Assembly: GCF_017873855.1 (NCBI RefSeq) | Contig: NZ_JAGGKR010000001.1 | Span: forward strand, 1,178,001 to 1,242,000 | Origin: Methanolinea mesophila | Lineage (GTDB): Archaea > Halobacteriota > Methanomicrobia > Methanomicrobiales > Methanospirillaceae | Direction: 5' to 3' | Length of the DNA: 64,000 bases | In this document: in pieces, positions 26,333 to 36,342 of the stretch | Position numbering within the stretch: position 1 is the first letter of the stretch | Layout: the number at the start of each line of letters is the position of its first letter | Notes under the pieces: model-generated | Told to the model about the DNA's origin: nothing | Databases searched by the model: none | Seen by the model: the letters and a program-made list of their open reading frames with translations, nothing else | Position numbers and translations under genes: made by a program

Positions 26333-27000
26333 TGCGGGCGGTATGCCTCCTCTCCGGGGGGATGGACTCGACCACCCTCGCATACGTGGCAAAGGACATG
26401 GGGTACGGCATATACGCGCTGCACTTCAACTACGGCCAGCGTACTGAGAGAAAGGAAGGGGAATGTGCCCGGAAAATTGCCGGTCTGCTCCCGGTGGAAG
26501 AACTGCGGGAGATCGACCTTCGCTATCTCTCCATGTTCGGCGGAAGCAGCCTCACCGATCATCGCATGGCAGTGGATGACTTTGACGAGGACCGGGAGGG
26601 AATTCCCAATACCTATGTGCCGTTCAGGAATGCGAACCTCCTCTCGATCGCCACCAGTTTTGCGGAGTCCAGGGGTGCGGAGGCGATATTCATCGGGGTG
26701 CAGTCCCAGGACTACAGCGGGTACCCGGACTGCCGCCCGCAGTTTATCGAGACTTTCCAGAAGCTGATCGACGTCGGCACCAGGGATGAGACCCGGATCC
26801 GGCTGATGACCCCCTTTATCAACCTTACAAAGACGGATATCCTCAGGATCGGGGCGGGACTCGAAGTCCCCTACCGGTTCACCTGGTCGTGCTACCAGGA
26901 CGAAGAGCAGGCATGCGGGACCTGCGGGGCCTGCCACTTCAGGAAGAAGGCGTTCGCGGAGATCGGGATCGCCGACCCCATCCCCTACAGGGAGGGATAA
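26332..27000 (+). CDS. queC: QueC, 7-cyano-7-deazaguanine (preQ0) synthase
   Basis: A 222-residue ATP-dependent enzyme that turns the carboxylate into the nitrile preQ0, which archaeal TGT inserts into tRNA position 15. The PP-loop is [10 protein letters not shown] near the N-terminus, [12 protein letters not shown] follows, and the zinc site is formed by [19 protein letters not shown]. The ATG at 26332 shares a base with the queE stop. The Nudix gene begins in its TAA as TAATG. Confidence 0.95.
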   Translation: MRAVCLLSGGMDSTTLAYVAKDMGYGIYALHFNYGQRTERKEGECARKIAGLLPVEELREIDLRYLSMFGGSSLTDHRMAVDDFDEDREGIPNTYVPFRNANLLSIATSFAESRGAEAIFIGVQSQDYSGYPDCRPQFIETFQKLIDVGTRDETRIRLMTPFINLTKTDILRIGAGLEVPYRFTWSCYQDEEQACGTCGACHFRKKAFAEIGIADPIPYREG

Positions 27001-27506
27001 TGGAGATCTACCGGGGGACGCGGCTCTCAATAGAGAAACGCGAGATTACGCTCCCGGATGGAAAGGTCGTTGACCGGGTGGTGGTCCATCCCGGCGACGC
27101 GGTCGCGATCCTCCCGGTACGGGGTGACTCTTCGTGCTACCTCATCCGCCAGTACCGCTTCGCGGTCGGGGATTTCATCTACGAGGCCCCGGCCGGGACG
27201 CTCGATCCCGGAGAGTCCCCCCTCGATACCGCTCACCGGGAACTGATCGAGGAGACTGGCTTCCAGGCAGAAACCCTCATCCCCCGGGGGTTCATTTATA
27301 CCACGCCCGGATTCACCGACGAACGGATCTATCTCTTCGAGGCCCACAACCTCACCCCGTCCTGCGAATTCGAACAGGACGAGGACGAGGTCATAGAGGT
27401 GGTGAAGGTGACGTTCGCCGAGATTGCCGCGATGATCACCGACGGCAGGATAAGTGACGCCAAGACAATCTGCCTCGTGTACCGCTGTCTCGGTGAGAGG
27501 AGATGA
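27000..27506 (+). CDS. Nudix hydrolase, ADP-ribose pyrophosphatase-like
   Basis: A 168-residue Nudix protein. The full Nudix box is present from GTLDPGE to REL and EETGF (GX5EX7REUXEEXGU), preceded by YRFAVGDFIYEAPAG, which is the pattern of ADP-ribose pyrophosphatases. It is fused translationally to the queuosine-type operon (TAATG with queC) but there is no obvious reason in that pathway; general nucleotide cleaning is likely. The downstream lipoprotein gene overlaps its stop. Confidence 0.88.
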   Translation: MEIYRGTRLSIEKREITLPDGKVVDRVVVHPGDAVAILPVRGDSSCYLIRQYRFAVGDFIYEAPAGTLDPGESPLDTAHRELIEETGFQAETLIPRGFIYTTPGFTDERIYLFEAHNLTPSCEFEQDEDEVIEVVKVTFAEIAAMITDGRISDAKTICLVYRCLGERR

Positions 27507-28396
27507 GTCGGGGATCGGCCGCCCCTTTGCTCCTGCTGGCGCTGGTTGTTTCGGGGCTGGTCATTTCCACCGGCTGCACCAGCCCGGTGCCCGGGGAAAA
27601 GAGTTATTCGGTGGCACAGGACGGCGGTCTTTCCCTCTCCTGCGGGGAGCCCTCGGTCTCTTCGCATATCACCTCACAGGAGGGTGGAGTGGTCACCGAA
27701 AGGCTGGTCTTTTCGGACGATAACGGCCCGGTCTATGCCCTCCTCGCGTCCCCGGGCACCCCCCGTGCCGCGTTCGTCCTCGCTCCCGGAGCGGGGGTGA
27801 AGAAAGAAGGGCATCTCCCACGTGCACTCATGTACGCCCGCGAGGGGTACGCGTTCATGGTGCTCGACGTCAGGGGGAACGGGGGGGAAACCCCGGGCTA
27901 TCCGCTCGATTTTAATGCAGATTTTACCCGGTTCGAGAAGGGGGAGTGGCCCGAGTACTATCTCTCGATCTGTGATATGATTCACGCCGAACAGTACCTC
28001 TCGGAACGCTACGGGGTCCCGGTATATGCAATCGGAGAGAGCAACGGCGGCAGGTACGCCGCGATCGCCGCGGCACTTGACCCCGGGTATGCCGGTTTTA
28101 TCGGTATCTCCACCTCGGGATTCGGCCGTGCCGGAATGCAGTACGACGGTGATGCCCGCCGGTTCCTCCTCTCCGTGGACCCCGACCTGTATATAGAGAA
28201 GATCGCACCGCGGGAGGTCTGTATCTTCCATGCAGAGGCCGACCCGATAATCCCGTTTTCGGAAGGAGAGGCGCTCTATAACCTCTCGCTCCCTCCTCAC
28301 CGGTTTGTCGCCTTCAACGGGACCCACGGGATCAACGAAGAGGTGGACCGGGCGATCATTGGGGAATGTACTCAGATTTATGGCGTTCAGGGATGA
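27503..28396 (+). CDS. Alpha/beta hydrolase lipoprotein
   Basis: A 297-residue secreted hydrolase. A signal peptide (LLLLALVVSGLVIS) ends in the lipobox STGC, so the protein is probably lipid-anchored outside the cell. The hydrolase core has VLDVRGNGGETPG, the nucleophile elbow IGESNGG, an acid loop HAEADPI, and the terminal NGTHG with the histidine. The triad is complete. The substrate is unknown; esterase or peptidase activity is possible. The start overlaps the Nudix stop as ATGA. Confidence 0.82.
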   Translation: MSRGSAAPLLLLALVVSGLVISTGCTSPVPGEKSYSVAQDGGLSLSCGEPSVSSHITSQEGGVVTERLVFSDDNGPVYALLASPGTPRAAFVLAPGAGVKKEGHLPRALMYAREGYAFMVLDVRGNGGETPGYPLDFNADFTRFEKGEWPEYYLSICDMIHAEQYLSERYGVPVYAIGESNGGRYAAIAAALDPGYAGFIGISTSGFGRAGMQYDGDARRFLLSVDPDLYIEKIAPREVCIFHAEADPIIPFSEGEALYNLSLPPHRFVAFNGTHGINEEVDRAIIGECTQIYGVQG

Positions 28397-28430
28397 ACAT
28401 ATATAAGCTCAGATACTGGTGAGAGGGGAA

Positions 28431-29705
28431 ATGACCGAACAGGCAGAGATGGACGACGCGAGGAAACGCTACGAATTCAAAAAAATGCTGGAGAAGCTCG
28501 AGGCGAAGCAGGGGAGCGGCACGGAGCTGATCTCCATCTACATCCCGCCGGATAAGCAGATCCACGACGTTACCGCCCAGCTCCGCGACGAGTTCGGGCA
28601 GTGCGCCAACATCAAGAGCAAGCAGACCCGGACGAACGTCCAGAGCGCCATCTCCTCGATCCTCTCCCGTTTGAAATATTACAAAAATCCCCCGGAGAAC
28701 GGGATGGCCATCTTCTGCGGGACCATCGAGCTCGGCGGTGACCGGTCCGATCTCCAGTGCACGGTGGTGGACCCGCCCGAACCCCTCAACCTCTACATGT
28801 ACCGGTGCAGCTCCAATTTCGAGCTGGAGCCTCTCCGTGAAATGCTGGAAGAGAAGAGCGTCTATGGCCTGCTCGTCCTCGACCGGAGGGAGGCCTTCTG
28901 GGGCTTTTTACGGGGGAACCGGATCGATCCCGTTGCGGGGGTGACCTCCACGGTTCCGGGAAAACAAAGGAAAGGCGGGCAGTCGAGCGCCCGTTTCCAG
29001 AGGCTACGCGAGATCGCGATCAACGAATTCTATACAAAGATCGGGGAGCGTTCGAGCGCGGCATTCCTCGCGGAGAAGGATTTCTTCGAGCGGTTCAAGG
29101 GGGTCCTCATCGGGGGCCCGAGCCCCACGAAAGAGGAGTTCGAGGCCGGACAGTACCTCCACCACGAGGTGCAGAAGCGGGTCCTGGGGCTCTTCGACGT
29201 GGCGTATACCAACGAGAGCGGGCTTGCGGAACTGGTCGACGCTGCGAAGGACGCGCTGAAGGGCGTGGAGGTGATGAAGGAGAAGGACGTCATGAACCGG
29301 TTTTTGAAGGAGCTGGTCAAGGACGACGGTCTCGCCGCGTACGGTGAGGACAGCGTCAGGAAGAACCTCGAGCTCGGGTCGGTCGACGTCCTCCTGCTCT
29401 CCTCCGGGCTCCGGAAATCACGTGTCACCATCAAGTGCCAGGCCTGCGGGCACTCCGAAGAACGCACCATTGCCATGGAGCCGGGGAAGACCGTGTCGGA
29501 TATCCTCGCGACCACCAACTGCAGGAAGTGTACCGGACCTATGGTGGTCGACACGGAGGTGGACATCATCGAGGAACTCACCCTGCTCGCCGACCAGAGC
29601 AACGCCCGGGTGGATATCATCTCGGACGACTTCGAGGAGGGGTCCATGCTCTATACCGCATTCGGGGGCATCGCCGCAATTCTTCGTTACAGGACGGGGA
29701 TATGA
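28431..29705 (+). CDS. prf1: Peptide chain release factor aRF1
   Basis: A 424-residue archaeal/eukaryotic class I release factor. Domain 1 has the stop-codon reading motif ANIKSKQTR, domain 2 the KGGQSSARF loop that triggers peptidyl-tRNA hydrolysis, and the C-terminal domain has zinc-ribbon cysteine pairs (CQACG and CRKC). The ATG at 28431 follows GAGAGG; the GTG at 28419 would add four residues. The stop overlaps the argS start as ATGA. Confidence 0.95.
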   Translation: MTEQAEMDDARKRYEFKKMLEKLEAKQGSGTELISIYIPPDKQIHDVTAQLRDEFGQCANIKSKQTRTNVQSAISSILSRLKYYKNPPENGMAIFCGTIELGGDRSDLQCTVVDPPEPLNLYMYRCSSNFELEPLREMLEEKSVYGLLVLDRREAFWGFLRGNRIDPVAGVTSTVPGKQRKGGQSSARFQRLREIAINEFYTKIGERSSAAFLAEKDFFERFKGVLIGGPSPTKEEFEAGQYLHHEVQKRVLGLFDVAYTNESGLAELVDAAKDALKGVEVMKEKDVMNRFLKELVKDDGLAAYGEDSVRKNLELGSVDVLLLSSGLRKSRVTIKCQACGHSEERTIAMEPGKTVSDILATTNCRKCTGPMVVDTEVDIIEELTLLADQSNARVDIISDDFEEGSMLYTAFGGIAAILRYRTGI

Positions 29706-31369
29706 TGTACAGGGACGTATACCTGGCAATCGAGCGTGAACTGCGCTCGATGACCGGCATTTTGGATATCGCGCTTACCGACGGGGGAGAACACGCGGAT
29801 CTCGCCTCTCCCGTGGCATTTGCGCTCGCAAAGGAACGACGGAAGGCACCGGCAGCCATCGCGAAAGAACTGGCAGACCAGCTTTCGGAATTTGCCGCAA
29901 AGAACGGCATCACTGTTGAAGCCGCCGGGCCGTACCTCAACTTCAGGCTGGGGGACGACCATGTCCGGCAGGCGGTCAGGGACGCGCTCGCACCGGGCTA
30001 CGGCGATCTCCCGGCGCTCCCCGAGAGACTGGTGCTCGAGCATACCAGCGCCAACCCCAACGGTCCTCTCCACGTCGGACATATCAGGAACTCCATCATC
30101 GGAGATACCCTTGCCCGGTGCCTCCGCAAGGCCGGCCATGCGCTCGAGGTGCAGTACTACGTGAACGACATGGGACGGCAGATCGCCATCGTGGCCTGGG
30201 GATTCACGAACCTCCCGAACGAACCCGCACCGGATGAGAAGGGCGACCACCACGTGGCCCGGATCTATATCGCCGCCAACCGGGCGCTGGAGGCGGACCC
30301 GGAGATCGTGTCATCCGTCGACAGGCTCATGCAGCAGGTGGAAAAGGGCGATCCGGCAACCGTCAGGCTGTTCCGCGGGGCGGTGACCGAGTGTCTCGAC
30401 GGCTTCAAGGTCACCATGGCCCGGCTCAACGTGCGCCACGACAGGTTCGTATGGGAAAGCGATTTCGTCCGGAACGGGGATACCGACCGCCTGCTAGGCC
30501 GGATCTCCCACATGAAGGAGGTCCACCAGGACGACCGGCTCTGGGTCGACCTCACGGAGGCCGGCTACGAGAAGGAGTATGTGCTCCGGAGGAGCGACGG
30601 GACCTCGGTCTATGCGGCCCGCGACCTCGCTTATCACATCTGGAAGGGGAGGAACTTCGGGCGGATGATCGATGTGCTCGGAGCGGATCACAAGCTTATC
30701 GGGGGGCAGCTGATCGCAACCCTCAGACTTATCGGGGAGCAGTACCCCGAGATCGTCTACTTCGAGTTCGTTTCGCTGCCTGAAGGGTCGATGAGCACCC
30801 GGGCGGGGAAGTTCGTCTCGGCGGACGAGCTGATGGACGAGGTGACCGCCAGGGCATTCCATGAGGTGACCGTAAGGCGCCCCGAACTTCCCGAGGAGGA
30901 ACGGCAGCAGATCGCGAGATCTGTGGCAATCAGCGCGATACGCTACGATATCGTGAAAATATCCCCGGAGAAAAGCACGGTCTTCGACTGGAAAGAAGCG
31001 CTCGACTTCGAGCGGCAGAGCGGGCCGTACATTCAGTATGCTCATGCCCGTGCCTGCAGCATCCTCGAGAAAGCAGGAGCGTTCGAGCCCGCCTTCGAGC
31101 TCGCGAGCCCGAGCGAGATAGCACTCGCGAAACAGATCGCCCGGTTCCCCTTTGTCCTGGAGAAGGTCGCCGGGGAGCTCAAGCCCCATATGCTCGCAAC
31201 CTATGCCAGGGACCTGGCCGATCTGTTCAACGCGTTCTATCATTACGAACCGGTGCTGAAGAGCGAGGGGATTACCCGGGCGAGCAGGCTCACCCTGGTA
31301 AAGGCCACGCAGAACACGCTGCAGGAAGCCCTCGGGACCCTGGGGATCGATGCCCTCCGGACCATGTGA
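29702..31369 (+). CDS. argS: Arginyl-tRNA synthetase
   Basis: A 555-residue class I synthetase. The N-terminal Add-1 domain recognises the tRNA elbow; the HIGH-type motif is NPNGPLHVGHIRNS, and MSTRAGKFVS replaces KMSKS, as is normal in ArgRS. The C-terminal helical bundle includes IQYAHARACSI. Two adjacent ATG codons (29702 and 29705) are possible starts; the first overlaps the aRF1 stop. Confidence 0.96.
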   Translation: MMYRDVYLAIERELRSMTGILDIALTDGGEHADLASPVAFALAKERRKAPAAIAKELADQLSEFAAKNGITVEAAGPYLNFRLGDDHVRQAVRDALAPGYGDLPALPERLVLEHTSANPNGPLHVGHIRNSIIGDTLARCLRKAGHALEVQYYVNDMGRQIAIVAWGFTNLPNEPAPDEKGDHHVARIYIAANRALEADPEIVSSVDRLMQQVEKGDPATVRLFRGAVTECLDGFKVTMARLNVRHDRFVWESDFVRNGDTDRLLGRISHMKEVHQDDRLWVDLTEAGYEKEYVLRRSDGTSVYAARDLAYHIWKGRNFGRMIDVLGADHKLIGGQLIATLRLIGEQYPEIVYFEFVSLPEGSMSTRAGKFVSADELMDEVTARAFHEVTVRRPELPEEERQQIARSVAISAIRYDIVKISPEKSTVFDWKEALDFERQSGPYIQYAHARACSILEKAGAFEPAFELASPSEIALAKQIARFPFVLEKVAGELKPHMLATYARDLADLFNAFYHYEPVLKSEGITRASRLTLVKATQNTLQEALGTLGIDALRTM

Positions 31370-32243
31370 CGCCTTGAAGAGGCAGGGGTACCAGTTCGTC
31401 CTCCCCGGCTCCTCTGCCGCGGTAAAACCCTGCCTCTGGTGCAAGAAGGCGTTGAAAGGTGGAGACCAGTGCTATAAGCACCAGTTTTACGGTATCGAGA
31501 GCCACCGCTGTGTCCAGATGACGCCTACCCTCCGATGCAACCAGCGCTGCCTGTTCTGCTGGCGGTCGATGGAGCACGAGGTGACAGAGGAAGAGGAGTG
31601 CCCCCCGGAGCTCATTATCGGGGCCCTCGCCCGGCTGCAGAAGAAGGCACTGTCGGGATATAAGGTGTCCCCCTACGTGGCACACGAAAAATTCGCCGAG
31701 GCGCTGGCACCGCGGCACGTCGCGATCTCGCTCTCCGGGGAACCGACCCTTTACGAACCCCTCCCCGGCCTGATCCATGCGCTCAATGCCGGGGGATACA
31801 CGACGTTCCTGGTGAGCAACGGGACCCGCCCATGGGTGCTGGAGCAGTGCGACCCGTTCCAGTTGTACGTCTCCCTCGCCGCACCCGACCCCGATACCTA
31901 CCGTGCCCTCTGCAGACCGAGAGAGGATTCATGGGAAAGGCTCATGGAGAGTCTCGGACTCCTGGGATCGAAACGGTCGGCGATCCGGGTCACCCTTGTC
32001 GGAGGAGAAAACAACAAGAGCCCTGAAAAGTATGCCAGGATGATCCAGGACTCAGGAGCCCGGTTCGTAGAGGTGAAGGGATATATGTATCTCGGATACA
32101 GTAGAAAACGTTTGAAAAGGGATAATATGCCGGGGCACGAGCAGGTAAAGGCGTTTGCCGGACAGATCGCCGCAGAGTGCGATTACAGGGTCGCGGATGA
32201 GAACCGGGCGAGCAGGGTGGTCTGCCTGGAGCGGGAATCATGA
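31350..32243 (+). CDS. taw1: 4-demethylwyosine synthase Taw1
   Basis: A 297-residue radical SAM enzyme that condenses pyruvate with m1G37 of tRNA-Phe to form 4-demethylwyosine. Two cluster sets are visible: [17 protein letters not shown] near the N-terminus and the radical SAM motif [22 protein letters not shown] and [13 protein letters not shown] are conserved family segments. The ATG at 31350 overlaps argS by 20 bp; a TTG at 31374 would avoid that. It is somewhat shorter at the N-terminus than some homologues. The sepS start overlaps its stop. Confidence 0.92.
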   Translation: MPSGPCDALKRQGYQFVLPGSSAAVKPCLWCKKALKGGDQCYKHQFYGIESHRCVQMTPTLRCNQRCLFCWRSMEHEVTEEEECPPELIIGALARLQKKALSGYKVSPYVAHEKFAEALAPRHVAISLSGEPTLYEPLPGLIHALNAGGYTTFLVSNGTRPWVLEQCDPFQLYVSLAAPDPDTYRALCRPREDSWERLMESLGLLGSKRSAIRVTLVGGENNKSPEKYARMIQDSGARFVEVKGYMYLGYSRKRLKRDNMPGHEQVKAFAGQIAAECDYRVADENRASRVVCLERES

Positions 32244-33820
32244 GATTTGATGTGAACTATTTCAGGGATCTCTCCAGGGAGAACTTCGAACGGGCATGGC
32301 ACGAGGGCCCCGGCGTCCTCACCCCGGCACGGGGGGAAGAACACTACCCCCGCCTCGCCTATCGCAGGGCTCGCCCTCACCCGGTCTTCGAGACGGTGCA
32401 GCGGCTCAGGGAGGTCTATCTCGCCATTGGGTTCGATGAGGCATCGAACCCTCTCATCGTCGAGGAGCAGGAGATTTACCGTCAGTTCGGGCCGGAAGCG
32501 AGCGCCGTTCTCGACAGGGTGTTTTATCTCGGGGGGCTGGAGCGGCCGAACCAGGGGATCGGGAAGGAGGAGCTGGAGGGCATTGCGACCATAACCGGGA
32601 AGCCGGTATCGAAGGACGAAGAGGACCGGCTCCGCGAGATCCTGCAGTCCTACAAGAAATCGGCGATCGACGGCGACGACCTTGTCCACGCGACCTCCGA
32701 GGCCCTGGGGATCGACGACGGACTGACGGTAGAGATCTACGAGCGGGTCTTCCGGGCGTTCCGGGAGCTCACCCCGAAATCTTCACGGAACACCCTGCGG
32801 AGCCACATGACCAGCGGGTGGTTCATGACCCTCTCCGCGATCTGGGACAGGAGCCCCCTGCCGATCCGCATGTTCTCGATCGACCGTTGCTTCCGGAGGG
32901 AGCAGGAGGAAGGCCCGACGAGACTGATGAGCTACCACTCGGCGTCCTGCGTGGTCGCGGGCGAGGACGTGACCATCGAGGACGGAAAAGCCGTGAGCCA
33001 TGCGCTGCTCTCCGCGTTCGGGTATACGGATTTCTCGTTCAGGCCCGACGAAAAACGTTCCAAGTACTACATGCCGGATACCCAGACCGAGGTCTACGCA
33101 CGCCATCCGGTCCACGGCTGGGTAGAAGTGGCGACATTCGGGCTCTATTCGCCATCAGCCCTCTCAGAGTACGGGATCGGGATCCCGGTGATGAACCTGG
33201 GGATGGGAGTCGAGCGGCTGGCGATGATCGCCTACCAGTCTTCGGACGTGCGCCAGCTCACCCACCCCCAGTTTTTCCCCAGGGAGCTCTCGGACCTGGA
33301 GATCGCCCGGGCGATCCACTACCGGGAAGACCCGGGGAGCCCGGAGGGTCTCCGGCTGGCAGAGGCGATCACAACGACTGCGACTACGAATGGCTCCGCC
33401 ACTGGTCCCTGCTCGTTTCTCGCGTTCGAGGGGGCGATTGCCGGGCGCGAGCTTCGGGTCTTTGTGGAAGAGCCTGAAGAGAACGCCAGGCTCTGCGGAC
33501 CTGCCTGCGGAAACGAACTCTTTGTGTACAACGGATCGGTGCTCGGCGTCCCGGACAACGAGAAATGGAAAGAAGTCCGGGAAAAGGGGGTTCCCGCGGG
33601 GATCTCCTACCTCGGGGCGGTTGCGGCCCTCGCCGCATCACGCATCGAGGAAGGTGCACGCTGCGGCAACCCGGTCCTCGTCCAGGTGAAGATGGCCAAG
33701 CTGCCGAGCGACATCAACCTGAGAATCGAAGAATATGCCATGCGGTCCATCACCGACAATAAAAGGAAAGTGGACGTGAGGGGGCCGGTCTTCCTGACCG
33801 TCCGCTCCATCCTGGAATAA
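32240..33820 (+). CDS. sepS: O-phosphoseryl-tRNA(Cys) synthetase SepRS
   Basis: A 526-residue class II synthetase found only in methanogens and a few relatives, charging tRNA-Cys with phosphoserine that SepCysS then converts to cysteine. The family opening is [20 protein letters not shown]; motif 2 is [17 protein letters not shown], and [16 protein letters not shown] is motif 3. The C-terminal domain after about residue 390 recognises the anticodon. No cysS is seen in the window. It closes the aRF1-argS-taw1-sepS operon and is followed by a T9 run. Confidence 0.95.
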   Translation: MRFDVNYFRDLSRENFERAWHEGPGVLTPARGEEHYPRLAYRRARPHPVFETVQRLREVYLAIGFDEASNPLIVEEQEIYRQFGPEASAVLDRVFYLGGLERPNQGIGKEELEGIATITGKPVSKDEEDRLREILQSYKKSAIDGDDLVHATSEALGIDDGLTVEIYERVFRAFRELTPKSSRNTLRSHMTSGWFMTLSAIWDRSPLPIRMFSIDRCFRREQEEGPTRLMSYHSASCVVAGEDVTIEDGKAVSHALLSAFGYTDFSFRPDEKRSKYYMPDTQTEVYARHPVHGWVEVATFGLYSPSALSEYGIGIPVMNLGMGVERLAMIAYQSSDVRQLTHPQFFPRELSDLEIARAIHYREDPGSPEGLRLAEAITTTATTNGSATGPCSFLAFEGAIAGRELRVFVEEPEENARLCGPACGNELFVYNGSVLGVPDNEKWKEVREKGVPAGISYLGAVAALAASRIEEGARCGNPVLVQVKMAKLPSDINLRIEEYAMRSITDNKRKVDVRGPVFLTVRSILE

Positions 33821-33829
33821 TTTTTTTTT
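33821..33829. terminator. T9 tract between sepS and the antiporter gene
   Basis: Nine T residues directly after the sepS stop codon, in the 8-bp convergent gap with the antiporter gene. It is a strong archaeal termination signal for the translation operon. Confidence 0.5.
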
Positions 33830-34989
33830 CAGGCTTCTTCCGCAGGGGCCGGGACTTGCGGAAGGGCGGGTGCCGGCGGCCCTTTTTTCATTTTCCGCAT
33901 CGCACCCTGCAGGTTCTGGCTGTATTTTGCGACGAACGCGCCCACGATGGAGGTGACGATGACCATCGCTGCGATGGTGCCCGATACCACCGCAGACCCG
34001 TACAACGCCGCGATTGCAATGGAAAATTCTCCCCTTCCGATGGTATTCGACCATATCTCTACACCGGAAGATGAGCTCTTATGTATGACTTTCCCGATGG
34101 CGATCCCCGAGAGGAGTTTACTCCCTATTGCCAGCAGGCTCACCGCGATGATCGCGAGGATCGAGACCCCTCCTGCGAAGATATCGACGCTGATCCCGAA
34201 GAAGACAAAGAAGACCACCAGGAACACGTCCTTGAACGGGCGTGAGTGAAGCTCGAACGCGATGGGATCGATGGTGCCGAGGATCGTCCCGAATGCGATG
34301 ACCATGAAGGATTCGGGGATCCCGATAGACACCGCGAGGGCGGCGATACCCAGCACGGCCGAGAAGGTGAGGAGCACGGGGAGTTCGTCGTCCCTTTTAA
34401 GGACTGATATGATATACCGTTTCCCGTAATGGGTGATGGCGATGATCGCCCCGAGCACGACAAGGATCTTGGCGAGGATTATCAGGGGGTGCTCGGTTGT
34501 GGTCCCGATGAAGGCCAGGAAGATTATCAGGACAATATCCTCGAAGATCATCAGCCAGACGATCGTCTCCGACTCCCTCATCAGGAGCTTCTTGTTCTCT
34601 ATCAGGGAGGTGACCGCCATCGCGGTGCTGCTGATGAAGAACGCCGCAGCGACGATGATGGAGTCAAAGAGGGTGAATCCAAGCGCATACGCGGCGAGAA
34701 AACCTATGAGGCCGTTGATCTGGAGGTCTATTAACCCGCTCTGGAGTATTGCCGACTGGTTGTGCCAGATACGGTCCGGTTTGATCTCGAGTCCCAGGAA
34801 GAAGAGCAGGAAGAGCAGCCCGAGCTGGGTCAGGAACTGGGAGACCGCGTCGGAAGCCACCAGCTGTAGTCCGCTCTGGCCCAGGAGCAGCCCCGCCAGG
34901 ATGTAAAAAGGTATCGAGGGGAGGGAAAGCCGCTTGGTGATGAGCGCGAGTATCAGGCAGACGAATAAGGCAAGGACGATGCCTTCCAT
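33829..34989 (-). CDS. Cation:proton antiporter, CPA2/KefB type (KhtU-like)
   Basis: A 386-residue membrane protein of about 11-13 helices starting directly in the membrane (MEGIVLALFVCLILALITKRL). LLLGQSGLQLV, LLFFLGLEIKPDRI and DSIIVAAAFFISSTAMAV are the KefB/Kch-like blocks. No C-terminal RCK domain is attached; the cytoplasmic end is a proline-rich tail. The regulatory TrkA-C part is encoded by the upstream gene with a 1-bp overlap, as in the bacterial KhtTU K+/H+ antiporter. Potassium or another cation could be exported. Confidence 0.88.
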   Translation of the reverse strand: MEGIVLALFVCLILALITKRLSLPSIPFYILAGLLLGQSGLQLVASDAVSQFLTQLGLLFLLFFLGLEIKPDRIWHNQSAILQSGLIDLQINGLIGFLAAYALGFTLFDSIIVAAAFFISSTAMAVTSLIENKKLLMRESETIVWLMIFEDIVLIIFLAFIGTTTEHPLIILAKILVVLGAIIAITHYGKRYIISVLKRDDELPVLLTFSAVLGIAALAVSIGIPESFMVIAFGTILGTIDPIAFELHSRPFKDVFLVVFFVFFGISVDIFAGGVSILAIIAVSLLAIGSKLLSGIAIGKVIHKSSSSGVEIWSNTIGRGEFSIAIAALYGSAVVSGTIAAMVIVTSIVGAFVAKYSQNLQGAMRKMKKGPPAPALPQVPAPAEEA

Positions 34990-35474
34990 TACCCCACCAG
35001 TATTTCACGCTCGAACTTTTTCAGCTGGTCCGTCTCTCCTATCGCGACCACGGCATCCCCTGCCTGGAACACGAAACTGGGAGGCGGGTTAATTACGTTC
35101 TTGTCTCCCCGGGAGACGGCGATTATGGTTACCCCGGTCTTTGCCCTCACCTGGAGATCTTCCAGGCTTTTACCGGCCATCTTCTTCCCGAACACGAAGG
35201 TGTGGACGCTGATCCGGAGATCGGACAGGGCCGAGAATGCGATCTCGACACTCTCCCGGTCGGCCTCCATGATCGCCCCCGAGAGTATGGTCCCCAGCCT
35301 TCGTGCCTCCCCCGGTGAAAACTCCACCACGCTTGGCTGAGGGGTGTCATGGGGGAGCGTATACATCTGGATGTTGCCGCTTTTCAAAAAGAATATCGCG
35401 ATCAGATCGTTCTTCTCAGTTTCCAGTTCATACTTGGTCCCTATCCCGGGAAGATTTATCGACCGAAGGCCCAT
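34989..35474 (-). CDS. TrkA-C domain regulator (KhtT-like)
   Basis: A 161-residue soluble protein. The N-terminal half (MGLRSINLPGIGTKYELETEKN) matches the start of KhtT, and the C-terminal 75 residues form an RCK-C/TrkA-C domain: FGKKMAGKSLEDLQVRAKTGV, IIAVSRGDKNVINPPPSFVFQAGD and VVAIGETDQLKKFER. In KhtTU this subunit binds a cyclic nucleotide and gates the antiporter. Its stop and the antiporter's ATG overlap by 1 bp, so the pair is certainly one transcription unit. Confidence 0.88.
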   Translation of the reverse strand: MGLRSINLPGIGTKYELETEKNDLIAIFFLKSGNIQMYTLPHDTPQPSVVEFSPGEARRLGTILSGAIMEADRESVEIAFSALSDLRISVHTFVFGKKMAGKSLEDLQVRAKTGVTIIAVSRGDKNVINPPPSFVFQAGDAVVAIGETDQLKKFEREILVG

Positions 35475-35760
35475 AATTTCCGGTTCGCTGCCTGATATGA
35501 AATATATTGCCTAAAATTCCGGGAATCTATAGGAGATACCGTTTTAAAATGAGGAAGATTTTAAAAAGACGCTTCCCTACCGGTTCGAGGATCGCGGGAG
35601 CCAAAATCGACCGTGGATTGCCGAACAATTAAGGGATCGCAAAGACCGTTCCCTCGATCGCGCTTTCCTGACCGGCCGGGCACATTTCAGGAAATTAAAC
35701 CCGTTGATCTGATCGCGTCCTGAAAAGGTAATCACACAAGATGCGGGATGATTTCCGTGT
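35475..35760. other. Gap between the khtT-like gene and the hypothetical gene at 35761
   Basis: A 286-bp AT-rich stretch upstream of the khtT-like gene. A 22-codon basic frame (ATG near 35548) starts behind an AT-rich patch, but I would not call it a gene. No repeat or RNA structure seen. Confidence 0.4.
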
Positions 35761-36114
35761 TCACCGGGGTCTCCCTGCTTCCGGTACATTCAGCCCGCAC
35801 GCACATTCCTCGTCTTCCTCGAGGGGGGAGCTGGTTATCCTCTCGAGCACCTTCCCGACGAACGCATCGAACGAATCGATCTTTCCCCAAGATTCCCGGG
35901 TATAGATCTCGCTGCTCTGGGGACTTCGGATCACCAGGACCTCTCCCCCCGCGGTAGGGGTGGTGATGAACTTCCTTCCCCATATGCGAGGGCTCTTCAC
36001 CACTTTGGTCATCCACACGGTCACGTCCCACCAGTTCACCTGCTCGTGCGGGTCGATGGTGACATCGTGGTCGTTCTCGAACTTTTTTATCAGGTCAATC
36101 GTCTTCGCCTGCAT
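35761..36114 (-). CDS. Hypothetical archaeal protein
   Basis: A 117-residue soluble protein beginning MQAKTIDLIKKFENDHDVTID; GGGAGG lies about 10 bp upstream of this ATG, while the longer frame back to 36192 has no support. It is rich in tryptophan and charged residues (NWWDVTVWMTKVV, RIWGRKFI) and ends with CACG, a possible metal-binding pair. The core TTPTAGGEVLVIRSPQSSEIYTR has the look of a small alpha-beta domain. No family recognised. Confidence 0.6.
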   Translation of the reverse strand: MQAKTIDLIKKFENDHDVTIDPHEQVNWWDVTVWMTKVVKSPRIWGRKFITTPTAGGEVLVIRSPQSSEIYTRESWGKIDSFDAFVGKVLERITSSPLEEDEECACGLNVPEAGRPR

Positions 36115-36342
36115 CCGGAAATTCCTCCCGAAGGATACGAGGTGAAGTGGCGGCTGGCATAAAAAAGTTTTCGCCCGGGTTTCACGGAGCACACGGACAT
36201 CCGTTCTGTTACACCGGAAAAACGTAACAAAAGGTTTATGGACGCTATCCCTTCATAAAAACCCGGTCCCTCGGCTCAGGATACTCCCCCGGGCATCCAC
36301 GCAGGAGAAGAAAAGAGAGGACGGGGTTTTTCCTGCCCCGCG

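Noticed and set aside
35548-35620. A short basic 22-codon frame upstream of the khtT-like gene
   Set aside because: Too short, no ribosome site, no conserved feature.
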